Assembly (NCBI GenBank): GCA_026770585.1
Contig: MU647319.1
Span: 57,211 to 71,813 of the forward strand
From: Baffinella frigidus
Taxonomy: Eukaryota > Cryptophyceae > Cryptomonadales > Baffinellaceae
Length of the DNA: 14,603 nt
Reading direction: 5' to 3'
A program made the translations under genes and the position numbers. Below the pieces are notes generated by a model. That model saw nothing but the letters and a program-made list of their open reading frames with translations, had not been told where the DNA came from and did not search any database. Numbering within the stretch: position 1 is the stretch's first letter; each line of letters begins with the position of its first letter. Of the stretch, positions 7,054-13,374 are shown piece after piece.

Positions 7054-7104
7054 CTGTGCTCGATGCTCGAGAGGTGCAGCGGCGTCTCTCCGACCTCAGA
7101 CGCG
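7054..7104 (-). pseudogene. Truncated 3' copy of ankyrin exon 3 with donor
   Basis: The minus strand reads ASEVGETPLHLSSIEH, then AG and the donor GTAGAGC. It is nearly identical to the 3' half of exon 3 (ASEVGETPLHLSSIKH). The 5' half and acceptor are absent. It lies downstream of the intact exon in gene direction. Confidence 0.82.
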
Positions 7105-7246
7105 ATCCGAGTGAACTTCGGGCGCCATGGAGGATCGAGAGTGGAGAAGTCTTTAAGTTGATTATTGACTTTACGCGCAACCCCGCCTACACAAAAGTGA
7201 GCTGCACGGTTCTGTGGCCAGACCCACCAACACCTCTACACCACAC

Positions 7247-7329
7247 CTGTGCTTGATGCTGGAGAGGTGCAGCGGCGTCTCTCCGACCTCGGACGCGTAG
7301 TTCACGTCGGCACCCCCCCTCAGCGCCTC
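7247..7329 (-). CDS. Secreted-type ankyrin-repeat protein, exon 3
   Basis: This 83-nt exon encodes EALRGGADVNYASEV followed by GETPLHLSSIKH. It carries the family hallmarks GADVN and GETPLHLSS (inter-repeat loop and start of the first helix). The acceptor is ATGGGTGCAG above 7329; the donor is GTGTGG below 7247. Entry is phase 0, continuing exon 2 as EGVQ-EALRGGADVN; exit leaves two bases, matched by the single base at the start of exon 4. A 5' fragment with acceptor lies upstream (7877-7903) and a 3' fragment with donor lies downstream (7054-7104), so this is the only complete copy. Composition is GC-rich at third positions, unlike the surrounding AT-rich elements. Confidence 0.87.
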
Positions 7330-7427
7330 CTGCACCCATCATTCACTTTCGGATGAATTGAGGAATGGAACAGCCTGGATGTGCAAGAGGGGCGCTTGTG
7401 GTTCACTTGACCGCCCTTGCGGGGCTA

Positions 7428-7545
7428 CAGGGGTACCTCGCTCATAAGAAACCGCACCCCCCTGTAGGACCACCATAGGGCCCTAGGCATAGTCCTACTG
7501 TAGGGTCCTAGGGGGGGCTGGTTTCTTATGAGCGAGTTACCCCTG
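7428..7545. mobile_element. Family B palindromic MITE, copy B2 (118 bp)
   Basis: CAGGGGTACCTCGCTC at the left and GAGCGAGTTACCCCTG at the right are flanked by TA (7426-7427, 7546-7547). The centre holds CCTAGGCATAGTCC and CTGTAGGGTCCTAGG. It is intronic in the ankyrin gene. Confidence 0.9.
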
Positions 7546-7586
7546 TAATGAAACGTGATCATGATGCGTCAGAGGAGGTTGGGAGT

Positions 7587-7736
7587 TTATCTCAGAAAAC
7601 GAGTTCTAAAACTCGTTTTCTTAAGTCAATTCCCCTACAAATTTGTCAAGTTATGCGGAGAGTAAAGAATAAGTTGACGAATTTGTAGGGGAATTGACTT
7701 AAAAAAACGAGTTTTAGAACTCGTTTTCTGAGATAA
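7587..7736. mobile_element. 150-bp palindromic element
   Basis: The arms TTATCTCAGAAAACGAGTTC and GAACTCGTTTTCTGAGATAA are exact inverse complements. A second arm pair, AAGTCAATTCCCCTACAAAT and its inverse, lies inside. Part of the inner arm (AAGTCAATTCCCC) recurs at about 7777. Confidence 0.87.
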
Positions 7737-7876
7737 GATACAGACACCACGCCAGAGTCTTGGAAGGGGTCGCCACAAGTCAATTCCCCCTCAAGGCAGT
7801 GGTTTTCAAAAGTCAACACGCGCTTCCTGAGGCGCTTGAACAAAATTGACCCCCTCGAACACTCTTGCGTGGTACA

Positions 7877-7903
7877 GGGGTTGACACCCCCCTTCAGTGC
7901 CGC
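7877..7903 (-). pseudogene. 5' fragment of ankyrin exon 3 with acceptor
   Basis: The minus strand has TGAATGATGGTTGCAG then AALKGGVNP, matching the acceptor and start of exon 3 (TGAATGATGGGTGCAG then EALRGGADV). Homology ends after about nine codons. It also splices in phase to exon 2 (EGVQ-AALKGGVNP), so it could be a decoy acceptor. Confidence 0.72.
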
Positions 7904-7925
7904 CTGCAACCATCATTCAGTACCA

Positions 7926-8130
7926 CCACCAGCAACCCGCAGCAGCTTTTAACCGGATCGGGTACTGTAGTAATTTTCAGCTCAGCCGAAGAAATCTTTT
8001 CGGTTTCTCCCGTCAGCAATTCGAGGCCCCTAGGGCTTCCTACCGTAGGGTCATAGGAAAGATTTTGTTTTAGATAAAATACCCGAATCCTTGCAAGGAT
8101 CCGGTATAAGCTGCTACGGGTTGCTGGTGG
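7926..8130. mobile_element. Family D MITE, copy D1
   Basis: Terminal inverted repeats CCACCAGCAACCCG and CGGGTTGCTGGTGG, with AGCAGCTTTTA/TAAGCTGCT next to them. The interior has GGGTACTGTAGTAATTTTCA, CCGTCAGCAA and CCTACCGTAGGG. About 205 bp, the same family as D2 at 8566-8770. Confidence 0.85.
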
Positions 8131-8185
8131 CAGGAAAGCACCGTTTATTTGCTGAAAGACGCCTGCACCCTTGATCAAGATTATT

Positions 8186-8343
8186 GGATACCCATGGAAG
8201 CGCGAAATCCAGAATACGTGGAACAGCCCCGCCGGCAGGCTCGTGAGCGCCCGCGTGACCGGTCACGCGGACGCCGAAGCCAGACGGTCGGTCGTGACTG
8301 CCTTGCGTGTTCCGTGGATACCCATGGAATCGCGAAATCCAGG
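8186..8343. repeat. Segment bounded by 26-bp direct repeats
   Basis: GGATACCCATGGAA followed by CGCGAAATCCAG occurs at about 8186-8213 and 8316-8342. The interior is GC-rich with a CGTGACCGGTCACG palindrome and weak outer arms ACGTGGAACA/TGTTCCGTG. The direct repeats may be duplicated target sequence. No gene was recognised. Confidence 0.65.
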
Positions 8344-8390
8344 GTGATGCAGCGCGGAATCCAGCCGAGCGAGACACGAGGGTAATGCCA

Positions 8391-8540
8391 CAAGCTAACG
8401 CCAGCGGACCCCTGAGCCTACGGTAGGAACCCCCCCTCCTCCTACGACGTTTAAAACAAAACGTTTTTTAAAAGTCGTAGGAGGGGGGCTCCTACCGTAG
8501 GCAATCCGTAGGCTGTAAGTACCTCGCTGGCGTTAGCTTT
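8391..8540. mobile_element. 150-bp palindromic element
   Basis: The arms AAGCTAACGCCAGCG and CGCTGGCGTTAGCTT are exact inverse complements. The inner pair GCCTACGGTAGGA/TCCTACCGTAGGC and CCTCCTACGAC/GTCGTAGGAGG flank an AAAACAAAACG centre. It is intronic. Confidence 0.85.
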
Positions 8541-8565
8541 TCACATGAAGGGGCGGGTGAAGTGA

Positions 8566-8770
8566 CCCGTAGCAGCTTTTATCCGGGTCGGGTACTGTAG
8601 TAAATTTCAGTCAAAATGAGGAAACCTCCTCGAATCTCCCCGTCAGCAAATCGAGGTCCCTAGGGTTTCCTATCGTAGGGTCCTACGAATTTGCCGGGGG
8701 AAAAAAATCATTCCCGAATTCTAATCCAATTCTTGCAAGGATCCGGTAAAAGCTGCTACGGGTTGCTAGT
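8566..8770. mobile_element. Family D MITE, copy D2
   Basis: ACCCGTAGCAGCTTTTA and TAAAAGCTGCTACGGGT are inverse complements; the interior follows D1 (TACTGTAGTAAATTTCA, CCCGTCAGCAAATCGAGG, GCAAGGATCCGGTA). It is flanked by a 13-bp direct repeat, GGGTGAAGTGACC (8555-8567 and 8772-8784). The right copy overlaps the donor of ankyrin exon 2. Confidence 0.85.
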
Positions 8771-8783
8771 GGGGTGAAGTGAC

Positions 8784-8870
8784 CTGCACCCCTTCGAGAT
8801 CCCCCTCCGCCGCGAACTTGAGCAGGTCCTCCCCACCATCGGTCAGCGCCTCCACGCCAGCGCCGCAGAC
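8784..8870 (-). CDS. Secreted-type ankyrin-repeat protein, exon 2
   Basis: This 87-nt exon encodes VCGAGVEALTDGG then EDLLKFAAEGDLEGVQ. DLLKFAAEGDLEGVQ is typical of the capping first ankyrin repeat (LLxAAxxGDLExVxxLL). The acceptor is GTGCTCCAG preceded by pyrimidine-rich TCTCTCTCTGACAG sequence; the donor is GTCACT. Both junctions are phase 0, joining exon 1 (AVTQ-VCGAG) and exon 3 (EGVQ-EALRGG). Ankyrin repeats mediate protein binding and have no catalysis of their own, so partner and role cannot be told. A family D MITE is inserted about 12 bp into the following intron. Confidence 0.85.
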
Positions 8871-9110
8871 CTGGAGCACAACACCGGGTGTGACTGTCAG
8901 AGAGAGAATGCACTTGGGACGCAACGAAGGCGTCCTCAGATGAGAACCCCCCATGAAATAGGTCAGGACCAGGGCGAAAGGGTCGCTGCCCCATCTCGGG
9001 CTGTCGTGGACAGAGAGGCTTCAAGGAGGGGTGTGTGCCCGCGGCGATTAGGGATTCATCAGCAAGGTTGTGATCTGGCCCTGGTAGTCTGAACGGCCTG
9101 TAGGCTCTAC

Positions 9111-9167
9111 CTGCGTGACTGCCACGCACAAGGCAAGGCCGATGAGCCATCCTGCCGCGCCTCGCAT
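9111..9167 (-). CDS. Secreted-type ankyrin-repeat protein, exon 1 (signal peptide)
   Basis: This exon encodes MRGAAGWLIGLALCVAVTQ: a short basic N-terminus, an 11-residue hydrophobic core (WLIGLALCVAV) and a polar end, as in a secretory signal peptide. The donor CAG-GTAGAG follows in phase 0 and joins exon 2 as AVTQVCGAG. The start at 9167 was chosen because it puts the hydrophobic segment at the N-terminus and has A at -3. The frame is open upstream to another ATG at 9266, which would bury the segment behind 33 mostly charged residues and turn it into a membrane anchor. The five exons total 127 codons; the 3' end is unknown. A signal on an ankyrin protein suggests the secretory pathway, a plastid-targeting bipartite leader, or wrong exon linkage. 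Confidence 0.68.
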
Positions 9168-9322
9168 CCTTTCGTCGTGCGGTAGGAAGAGAAGAAGTCG
9201 AGACCGCCGACGTGAGAATCGGATTTCGTCATCCCGCTGAAGGGCCCGCCTCGGGAACGGCTCCAATTCCCGACCCCAAAACTGAGCAAAAGTGAATTAT
9301 GTGACTTTTGAGGTGAGCCATT

Positions 9323-9568
9323 TTGGGAGAAGGCGGCCTTGGAAGAAGCGGCTGGGCGGGCACTCTCTCAGGGATGTTCAACGCCCTCTCCCTCGCCAGA
9401 GGCGGGCAGCGGATACAGGGGCTTCTGGAGATCGCGCCGTGGGAGGTCTCGGAGATGGACAGGTGGGCTCCGCACAACCGCTCTCCCCACTTCCCACCAG
9501 CCGCCTACCGACCACGGAGACCACCAAATGCGCCACCGCCCTGGCCACAAATCCTCCCCGCCTGCTGA
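9323..9568 (+). CDS. Uncertain plus-strand reading frame, possible exon
   Basis: Not recognised. The segment reading MFNALSLARGGQRIQGLLEI then APWEVSEMDR (about 9374-9463) has GC-rich third positions and amphipathic character. It is followed at once by a plausible donor, CAG-GTGGGC. Beyond that the frame turns into Pro/Arg-rich sequence like a read-through intron. It is divergent from the ankyrin gene. The 11-nt spliced-leader-like string AGCCATTTTGG lies at its start (9316-9326). Frames on the opposite strand are equally long, so this is only a candidate. Confidence 0.25.
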   Translation: MGEGGLGRSGWAGTLSGMFNALSLARGGQRIQGLLEIAPWEVSEMDRWAPHNRSPHFPPAAYRPRRPPNAPPPWPQILPAC

Positions 9569-9884
9569 GAACCCCTCCCCGCCACGCACGCATCCGTTAT
9601 GGTGTGCTCTAGGCCTTTCGCTCGTCCCAGCCTAAACTCTAGCTCCCTACCGTCCCGAACGCAGCCCTCCACACTTGGCTGGGCTTCCAACGTGCACTAG
9701 TCGCTACCCATACACACGCCCCTTCCCCCCCGGACGCCCCGAAACCCATCCGAACCCTCGACCCACCCGACCCCGGATCTCAGCCGTCGTCAGAAACAGA
9801 TCGATCCCGCGGCCACCCCCTGCTTCCCACCAGCCCAACAGCAGCTCTGGTCTGAGGCAGGGTTGCAGCTTCCGCTGATCCACC
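9569..9884. other. GC-rich sequence upstream of the 50-codon frame
   Basis: C-rich plus-strand sequence without recognised repeats or a TATA-like box. Open frames are present on both strands with Pro/Arg bias and no family resemblance. If the frame at 9885 is real, this would hold its promoter and 5' UTR. Confidence 0.35.
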
Positions 9885-10037
9885 ATGGCGCGCAGGCACC
9901 TGCTGTCGTACTGCTACAGCCTGGAGAACACGCCAACGCAGCAGCGGGCGTGCATCGTGCGGGGGAAGGGGCTCGAGGTCCCGGCGCGGAAGCGATACGT
10001 CACATGGCTCTCGAAACAGAACGTCAACGTCATCTAA
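9885..10037 (+). CDS. Small 50-codon protein, unrecognised
   Basis: Begins MARRHLLSYCYSLENTPT and ends YVTWLSKQNVNVI before TAA. The start has a near-ideal Kozak context (CCACCATGGCG). Third codon positions are strongly G/C, like the ankyrin and cyclophilin exons and unlike the surrounding repeats. The region is free of repeats, whereas a core-G palindrome starts about 30 bp after the stop. No signal peptide, membrane segment or known motif is visible; the protein is basic. It may be a complete small gene or one exon of a larger one. No family is claimed. Confidence 0.42.
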   Translation: MARRHLLSYCYSLENTPTQQRACIVRGKGLEVPARKRYVTWLSKQNVNVI

Positions 10038-10065
10038 CACGCGCGATGGCGCCCTAGCGCTGTCT

Positions 10066-10162
10066 TCAGTCTATTTGGGCTCACCAGTGTGGTGAGCCCG
10101 GGGTCTGTTCCGCTCCAAAGTTGACGGGTTTGTACCGCAAGCCCAGCTTGTCAACTCAAGGA
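10066..10162. mobile_element. Partial copy of the 14257-14394 element with core G
   Basis: GTCTATTTGGGCTCACCAGT, a small hairpin GGCTCACCAGTGTGGTGAGCC (split around the centre), then core G in inverted orientation (CCGCTCCAAAGTTGACGGGT). The matching right terminus is absent. Confidence 0.7.
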
Positions 10163-10430
10163 TAGTCGGGTCAACCGAGTGAGGCAGAGCTAGACTCCAG
10201 TGGCGGCCTTGGTAGTGCACCAGGCGCATGTAGTCTTATTCTTTTTGTGGGTGTAGCGCTCGAGTGGGCGGGTCCAGGGCCGTGTCCCTGCGGTCCTCCT
10301 CTGGGGGGAGGGGGGGGGGGGGGGGGAGAGATGTGGAGCGAGAGGGGGGTGAGCAGAGGGGAACGTGGTGGTATCAATAAAGGTCTCGCTTATGTGGGAA
10401 ACGGCAGAGGTCGGGGTGCAGGAGGGTAGA
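10163..10430. other. Unassigned sequence with G-run
   Basis: No gene recognised. Contains a run of about 18 G at 10309-10326. GCGCTCGAGTGGGCGGG (10257-10273) is repeated approximately at 10592-10606 on the far side of the next palindrome. Confidence 0.45.
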
Positions 10431-10596
10431 GCGCTTAAGGGAAAACTTGGCCGATTTCAACGAGAATTTTTTCCAGAATTTGTACCAGAATCGTTTAGAT
10501 GGACCGGTTTCATGTCACGTCCTGATACATGTACAAACGCTCTGAGTTTCTGAAAATATTTCTCGTTGAAATCGGCCAAGTTTTCCCGCAAGCGCT
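10431..10596. mobile_element. 166-bp palindromic element
   Basis: The arms GGGAAAACTTGGCCGATTTC and GAAATCGGCCAAGTTTTCCC are exact inverse complements and continue to CAACGAGA/TCTCGTTG. Outer GCGCTT/AAGCGC ends it. The loop carries no recognised core. Confidence 0.85.
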
Positions 10597-10635
10597 CGAG
10601 CGGGTGCAGGAGGTGCTTCCGTAGGGTCGGTACTT

Positions 10636-10750
10636 AGGTACCTCGCTCAAGAAAGCGCGCCCCCCCATAGGACCCCCCTAGGGCCCTAGGCATACGCATA
10701 CTGTAGGGGTAGGGTCCTAGGGGGTGGCACTTTCTTATGAACGAGGTGCC
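10636..10750. mobile_element. Degenerate family B MITE, copy B3
   Basis: AGGTACCTCGCTCAAGAAAG at the left and TTTCTTATGAACGAGGTGCC at the right; the centre has CCTAGGGCCCTAGGCATACG. The outermost CAGGGG is lost. It lies beside the nested B4/B5 pair. Confidence 0.72.
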
Positions 10751-10774
10751 GAAGGCGCAGTAGGCGCTTCCGTA

Positions 10775-11018
10775 CAGGGGTACCTCGCTCATGAGGAGCC
10801 GCACCCCCCTAGGACCCTACAGGCCTAGGGCCTACAGGGGTACCTCGCTCATAAGAAACCGCCTCCCCCAAGGACCCTACAGTAGGACCATGCCTATGGC
10901 CCTACGGTGGTCCTAGGGGGTGGGCGTTTTCTTATGCGCGAGGTACCCCTGTAGGCCTGTCCCTACGGTGGTCCATAGGGGGGGCCTCCTGGTGGCTCCT
11001 TATGAGCGAGGTAACCTT
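10775..11018. mobile_element. Family B MITE B4, interrupted by B5
   Basis: The left half 10775-10834 begins CAGGGGTACCTCGCTCATGA with TA before it. The right half 10952-11018 ends TTATGAGCGAGGTAACCTTG. Removing B5 and one TA restores a continuous palindrome through CTAGGGCCTAGGCC. B4 is therefore older than B5. Confidence 0.82.
10835..10951. mobile_element. Family B MITE B5, nested inside B4
   Basis: Complete 117-bp copy with CAGGGGTACCTCGCTC and GCGCGAGGTACCCCTG termini, flanked by TA at 10833-10834 and 10952-10953. Confidence 0.88.
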
Positions 11019-11050
11019 GGGAAACGGCACAGGACGGGGCTGCTCAGACA

Positions 11051-11083
11051 CAGCCTCGGTGGGGGTGCATACATGGCGGCCGT
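11051..11083 (-). repeat. Dispersed module J, inverted copy
   Basis: GCCTCGGTGGGGGTGCATAC then ATGGCGGCCGT, same orientation as 718-748. It is preceded by CACAGGACGGGGC, the inverse of the CCCGTCCTGT string that accompanies module J in the GA-rich region. Confidence 0.7.
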
Positions 11084-11179
11084 ATTGGCATTGATAAGTA
11101 TCTATCTCTCTCTTGCCAGTGGAGAAACCTTCACTTTTCGTAAACTAGGGGAACTTGGACCATGAATCGCCAGCGGGTT

Positions 11180-11321
11180 TTATCCGGGGAAACCTATTTT
11201 TCTTCAGTTTGATGGCAAGGAAAATTACTACACGATTCGTTCTTATTAGTAACATCAAAGCATTTATGTTGTAATTTTCCTTGCCATCAAACTAGAGAAA
11301 AACAGGTTTCTCCGGATAAGG
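11180..11321. mobile_element. Family C palindromic MITE, copy C4 (third arm type)
   Basis: The arms TTATCCGGGGAAACCT and AGGTTTCTCCGGATAA, then AGTTTGATGGCAAGG/CCTTGCCATCAAACT, flank the core AAAATTACTACACG and its inverse TTGTAATTTTCC. The arms match only the half copy at 6386-6441. Confidence 0.82.
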
Positions 11322-11512
11322 TTGTGGAGCGGTAGTCGGGAGAAAAGTCACGGGCAAGAATGGAAATGACATTTCATAAAATGGGAGAGAGAAATGGGAG
11401 AGAGCCATTTCGGTGGAGAGGTGGTCGGGAGTGCGAGACGGGCATGGCTGGCAGACAATCCTATGGCCATGGGAGCGCTCGGTGGGTACATGCAATTTCA
11501 TCCCGTCAGGTA

Positions 11513-11630
11513 CAGGGGTACCTCGATCATACGAAACCGCGCCCCCCTAGGACCCTACAGTAGGCCTATGCCTAGGGCCCTACGGTGGTCCTAGGGGGGG
11601 GGGCGGTTTCTTATGAGCGAGGTACCCCTG
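11513..11630. mobile_element. Family B MITE, copy B6 (118 bp)
   Basis: CAGGGGTACCTCGATC and GAGCGAGGTACCCCTG are flanked by TA. TACATGCAA occurs at 11487-11495 and again right after the element (11631-11639). Confidence 0.92.
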
Positions 11631-11681
11631 TACATGCAACCGGAGAGAGACTTTTACTGACACCAGCACGGACGCCGTGTA

Positions 11682-11782
11682 TCCCTTAAGTGACCAGTAG
11701 GCTCATACGCCCTACGGTAGGGCCCTATGACCTGCCTAGGGCGAGTTAGGGCGATTAATCGCCCGTTGGTCACTTAAGGGAT
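11682..11782. mobile_element. Family A palindromic MITE, copy A1
   Basis: TCCCTTAAGTGACC and GGTCACTTAAGGGA termini with TA on the left and TG on the right. The interior has CGCCCTACGGTAGGGCCCTA and CTGCCTAGGGCGAG. About 101 bp. Confidence 0.88.
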
Positions 11783-12038
11783 GCACACCCACCGAAGCCA
11801 TGTACGGTGAAGAGGTGTTGGTGGGACTGGCCACGGAGTACCTAGCCCTCGCTGAGTGCCTCCCAGGCTCTCTATCTGGACCGCGGCATCACGCCGGGGT
11901 ACATCCGCTTTCCGCCTTCTACAGCCAGCTAAAGTAAACTGTCTCAGGAGGTCCTTCAAAGAAGTCATGCGCACGGAAGACGCCAGGGAAAAACCACTGA
12001 GAGGGTTTTCTTGGTTTCGAGCACCCCTGTAGGAATCC
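11783..12038. other. Unassigned sequence
   Basis: No gene recognised. AAGAGGTGTTGGTGGG with CTGGCCAC (about 11811-11836) is the inverse of 7212-7240 and is a dispersed repeat. A 66-codon minus frame here shows a PTPLH string only because of that repeat. Confidence 0.4.
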
Positions 12039-12072
12039 TACAGCGAAGGTGTGCATGCGGCTCTACACTTTA

Positions 12073-12190
12073 CAGGGGTACCTTGCTCATAAGAAACTGC
12101 CCCCCCCCAGGACCCTACAGTAGGACCATGCCTAGGGTCCTACGGTGGTCCTAGGGGGGAGGGCGGTTTCTTGTACGCGAGGTACCCCTG
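12073..12190. mobile_element. Family B MITE, copy B7 (118 bp) between 23-bp direct repeats
   Basis: CAGGGGTACCTTGCTC and GCGCGAGGTACCCCTG termini with TA flanks. A 23-bp sequence starting TACAGCGAAGGTGTGCATGC occurs at 12039-12061 and immediately after the element at 12191-12213. Confidence 0.9.
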
Positions 12191-12227
12191 TACAGCGAAG
12201 GTGTGCATGCGGCCGCACAGCCTCTCG

Positions 12228-12253
12228 TCACTCGTCGGCAGGGAGGGCAGACT
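12228..12253 (-). pseudogene. Degenerate C-terminal stub of cyclophilin terminal exon
   Basis: The minus strand reads SALPADE then stop, matching the end (GALPADE) of the intact terminal exon at 13375-13488. Most distal of the downstream stubs. Confidence 0.55.
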
Positions 12254-12292
12254 GAGTCTAGGAGAGTCTAGGACGGGCCCGCCTCGGGTCTA

Positions 12293-12378
12293 TCCTCTAA
12301 GTGGCCAGTAGGTTCATACGCCATACCGTAGGGCCCTAGGACCTGCCTAGGACCTCTTGGCCGTCACCCGTTTGAGGA
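12293..12378. mobile_element. Family A MITE, copy A2 (86 bp, degenerate)
   Basis: TCCTCTAAGTGG and a diverged TTTGAGGA end, with TA on both sides. It is inserted after CCCGCCTCGGGTCTA, the same flank as A3 and A4. Confidence 0.75.
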
Positions 12379-12507
12379 TACCCTTTTGATCCTCTGTACT
12401 GGGGGGCTTGATGTGATCCGAACGGAAGCATGGCCTTTCTACAGAACCAGTTCCGGTGCCCGCCTCTGGTGGGAGCTCGAAGAACCTAAAGGACCTAAAG
12501 GATCTCA

Positions 12508-12552
12508 TCACACGTCCGCGGGGAGGGCGCCGGCGTCGGTCATGAGGATGGT
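12508..12552 (-). pseudogene. C-terminal fragment copy of cyclophilin terminal exon
   Basis: The minus strand reads TILMTDAGALPADV then TGA, preceded by CAG. It is a diverged copy of VILMTDVGALPADE in the intact exon. The 24-bp repeats follow on the plus strand. Confidence 0.75.
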
Positions 12553-12555
12553 CTG

Positions 12556-12640
12556 GGACGGGCCCACCTCAGAGTCTAGGACAGGCCCGCCTCAGAGTCT
12601 AGGACAGGCCCGCCTCAGAGTCTCTGACGGGCCCGCCTCG
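12556..12640 (+). repeat. 24-bp tandem repeats
   Basis: Units of the form CCCGCCTCAGAGTCTAGGAC repeated three to four times. Single or double units accompany each cyclophilin exon fragment (about 12260-12290, 13020-13063, 13219-13263). Confidence 0.85.
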
Positions 12641-12658
12641 GCTCACTCGCGGGGACTA

Positions 12659-12728
12659 CAGGGGTACCTCGCTCATAAGAAACTGCGCCCACCTGGGAAC
12701 CTACAGTAGGCCTATGCCCAGGGTCCGA
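12659..12728 (+). mobile_element. Left half of a family B MITE (B8)
   Basis: CAGGGGTACCTCGCTC with TA before it, through CTACAGTAGGCCTATGCCCA, then lost. A small palindrome GATGGCGCC/GGCGCCATC (12727-12747) separates it from B9. Confidence 0.75.
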
Positions 12729-12755
12729 TGGCGCCGCCGGCGCCATCGTCCGGTA

Positions 12756-12873
12756 CAGGGGTACCTCGCTCATAAGAAACAGCCGCCCCCTAGGGCCCTA
12801 CAGTAGGACCATGCCTAGGGCCCTATGGTGGTCCTAGGGGGGGGGGCGGTTTCTTATGAGCGAGGTACCCCTG
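12756..12873. mobile_element. Family B MITE, copy B9 (118 bp)
   Basis: CAGGGGTACCTCGCTC and GAGCGAGGTACCCCTG with TA on both sides (12754-12755, 12874-12875). It has the same length as B2, B6 and B7. Confidence 0.92.
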
Positions 12874-12972
12874 TAAGGATACTGTTCTTTCTTGGTTCAG
12901 CCATCGTCCGATAGGGCGCCTTAGGAGGGGGATTCCGCCCGATAGCTAGCCCCGAATGCTGTCGATCTAACA

Positions 12973-13017
12973 TCACGCGTCGGCGGGGAGGGCGCCGGCG
13001 TCCGTCATGAGGATGAC
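12973..13017 (-). pseudogene. C-terminal fragment copy of cyclophilin terminal exon
   Basis: The minus strand reads VILMTDAGALPADA then TGA. Complete from the Val codon to the stop, but without the upstream helix. Family A copy A3 follows at 13066. Confidence 0.78.
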
Positions 13018-13065
13018 CCTGGACGGGCCCGCCTCAGAGTCTAGGACGGGCCCGCCTCGGGTCTA

Positions 13066-13166
13066 TCCCTTAAGTGGCCAGGTGGTCAAATTTGACCACC
13101 AAGAGGTCCTAGGCAGGTCCGAGGGCCCTACGGTAGGGCGTATGATCCTACTGGCCACTCAAGGGG
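13066..13166. mobile_element. Family A MITE, copy A3 (reverse orientation)
   Basis: TCCCTTAAGTGGCC and GGCCACTCAAGGGG with TA flanks (13064-13065, 13167-13168). The interior reads CTAGGCAGGTCC then GGGCCCTACGGTAGGGCG, inverted relative to A2 and A4 although the left flank is the same. Confidence 0.88.
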
Positions 13167-13171
13167 TATCA

Positions 13172-13216
13172 TCACTCGTCCGCGGGGAGGGCGCCGACGT
13201 CGGTCATGAGGACGAC
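13172..13216 (-). pseudogene. C-terminal fragment copy of cyclophilin terminal exon
   Basis: The minus strand reads VVLMTDVGALPADE then TGA, preceded by GTCCCAG, which could serve as an acceptor. It is the best preserved downstream fragment, differing from the intact exon by one conservative change (Ile to Val). Confidence 0.8.
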
Positions 13217-13264
13217 CTGGGACGGGCCCGCCTCAGAATCTAGGACGGGCCCGCCTCGGGTCTA

Positions 13265-13364
13265 TCCCTTAAGTGACCAGTAGGCCCCTACGCCCTACAG
13301 TAGGGCCCTAGGACCTGCCTAGGGCGAGTTAGGGCGATTATTCGCCCGTTGGTCACTTAAGGGC
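13265..13364. mobile_element. Family A MITE, copy A4
   Basis: TCCCTTAAGTGACC and GGTCACTTAAGGGC with TA flanks (13263-13264, 13365-13366). Same orientation and interior as A1 (GGACCTGCCTAGGGCGAG). It lies directly downstream of the cyclophilin stop codon. Confidence 0.9.
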
Positions 13365-13374
13365 TATACTATCA

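Noticed and set aside
7056-7256. Plus-strand peptide ending PPTPLHHTCA, looking like an ankyrin TPLH motif
   Set aside because: The true ankyrin coding is on the other strand. The TPLH string comes from a dispersed repeat that also gives PPTPLHRTW on the minus strand at about 11810.
8683-9150. 155-codon minus-strand frame across ankyrin exon 2
   Set aside because: It is in a different frame from the ankyrin coding sequence and passes into the family D element. Splice phases support the other frame.
9780-10040. 86-codon minus-strand frame opposite the 50-codon plus frame
   Set aside because: GC-rich third positions in the plus frame keep the complementary frame free of stops; it is judged a shadow, although neither is proven.
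10078-10099. Possible tRNA or terminator hairpin GGCTCACC...GGTGAGCC
   Set aside because: There are no cloverleaf arms or conserved tRNA bases; the same hairpin is part of the element at 14257-14394.
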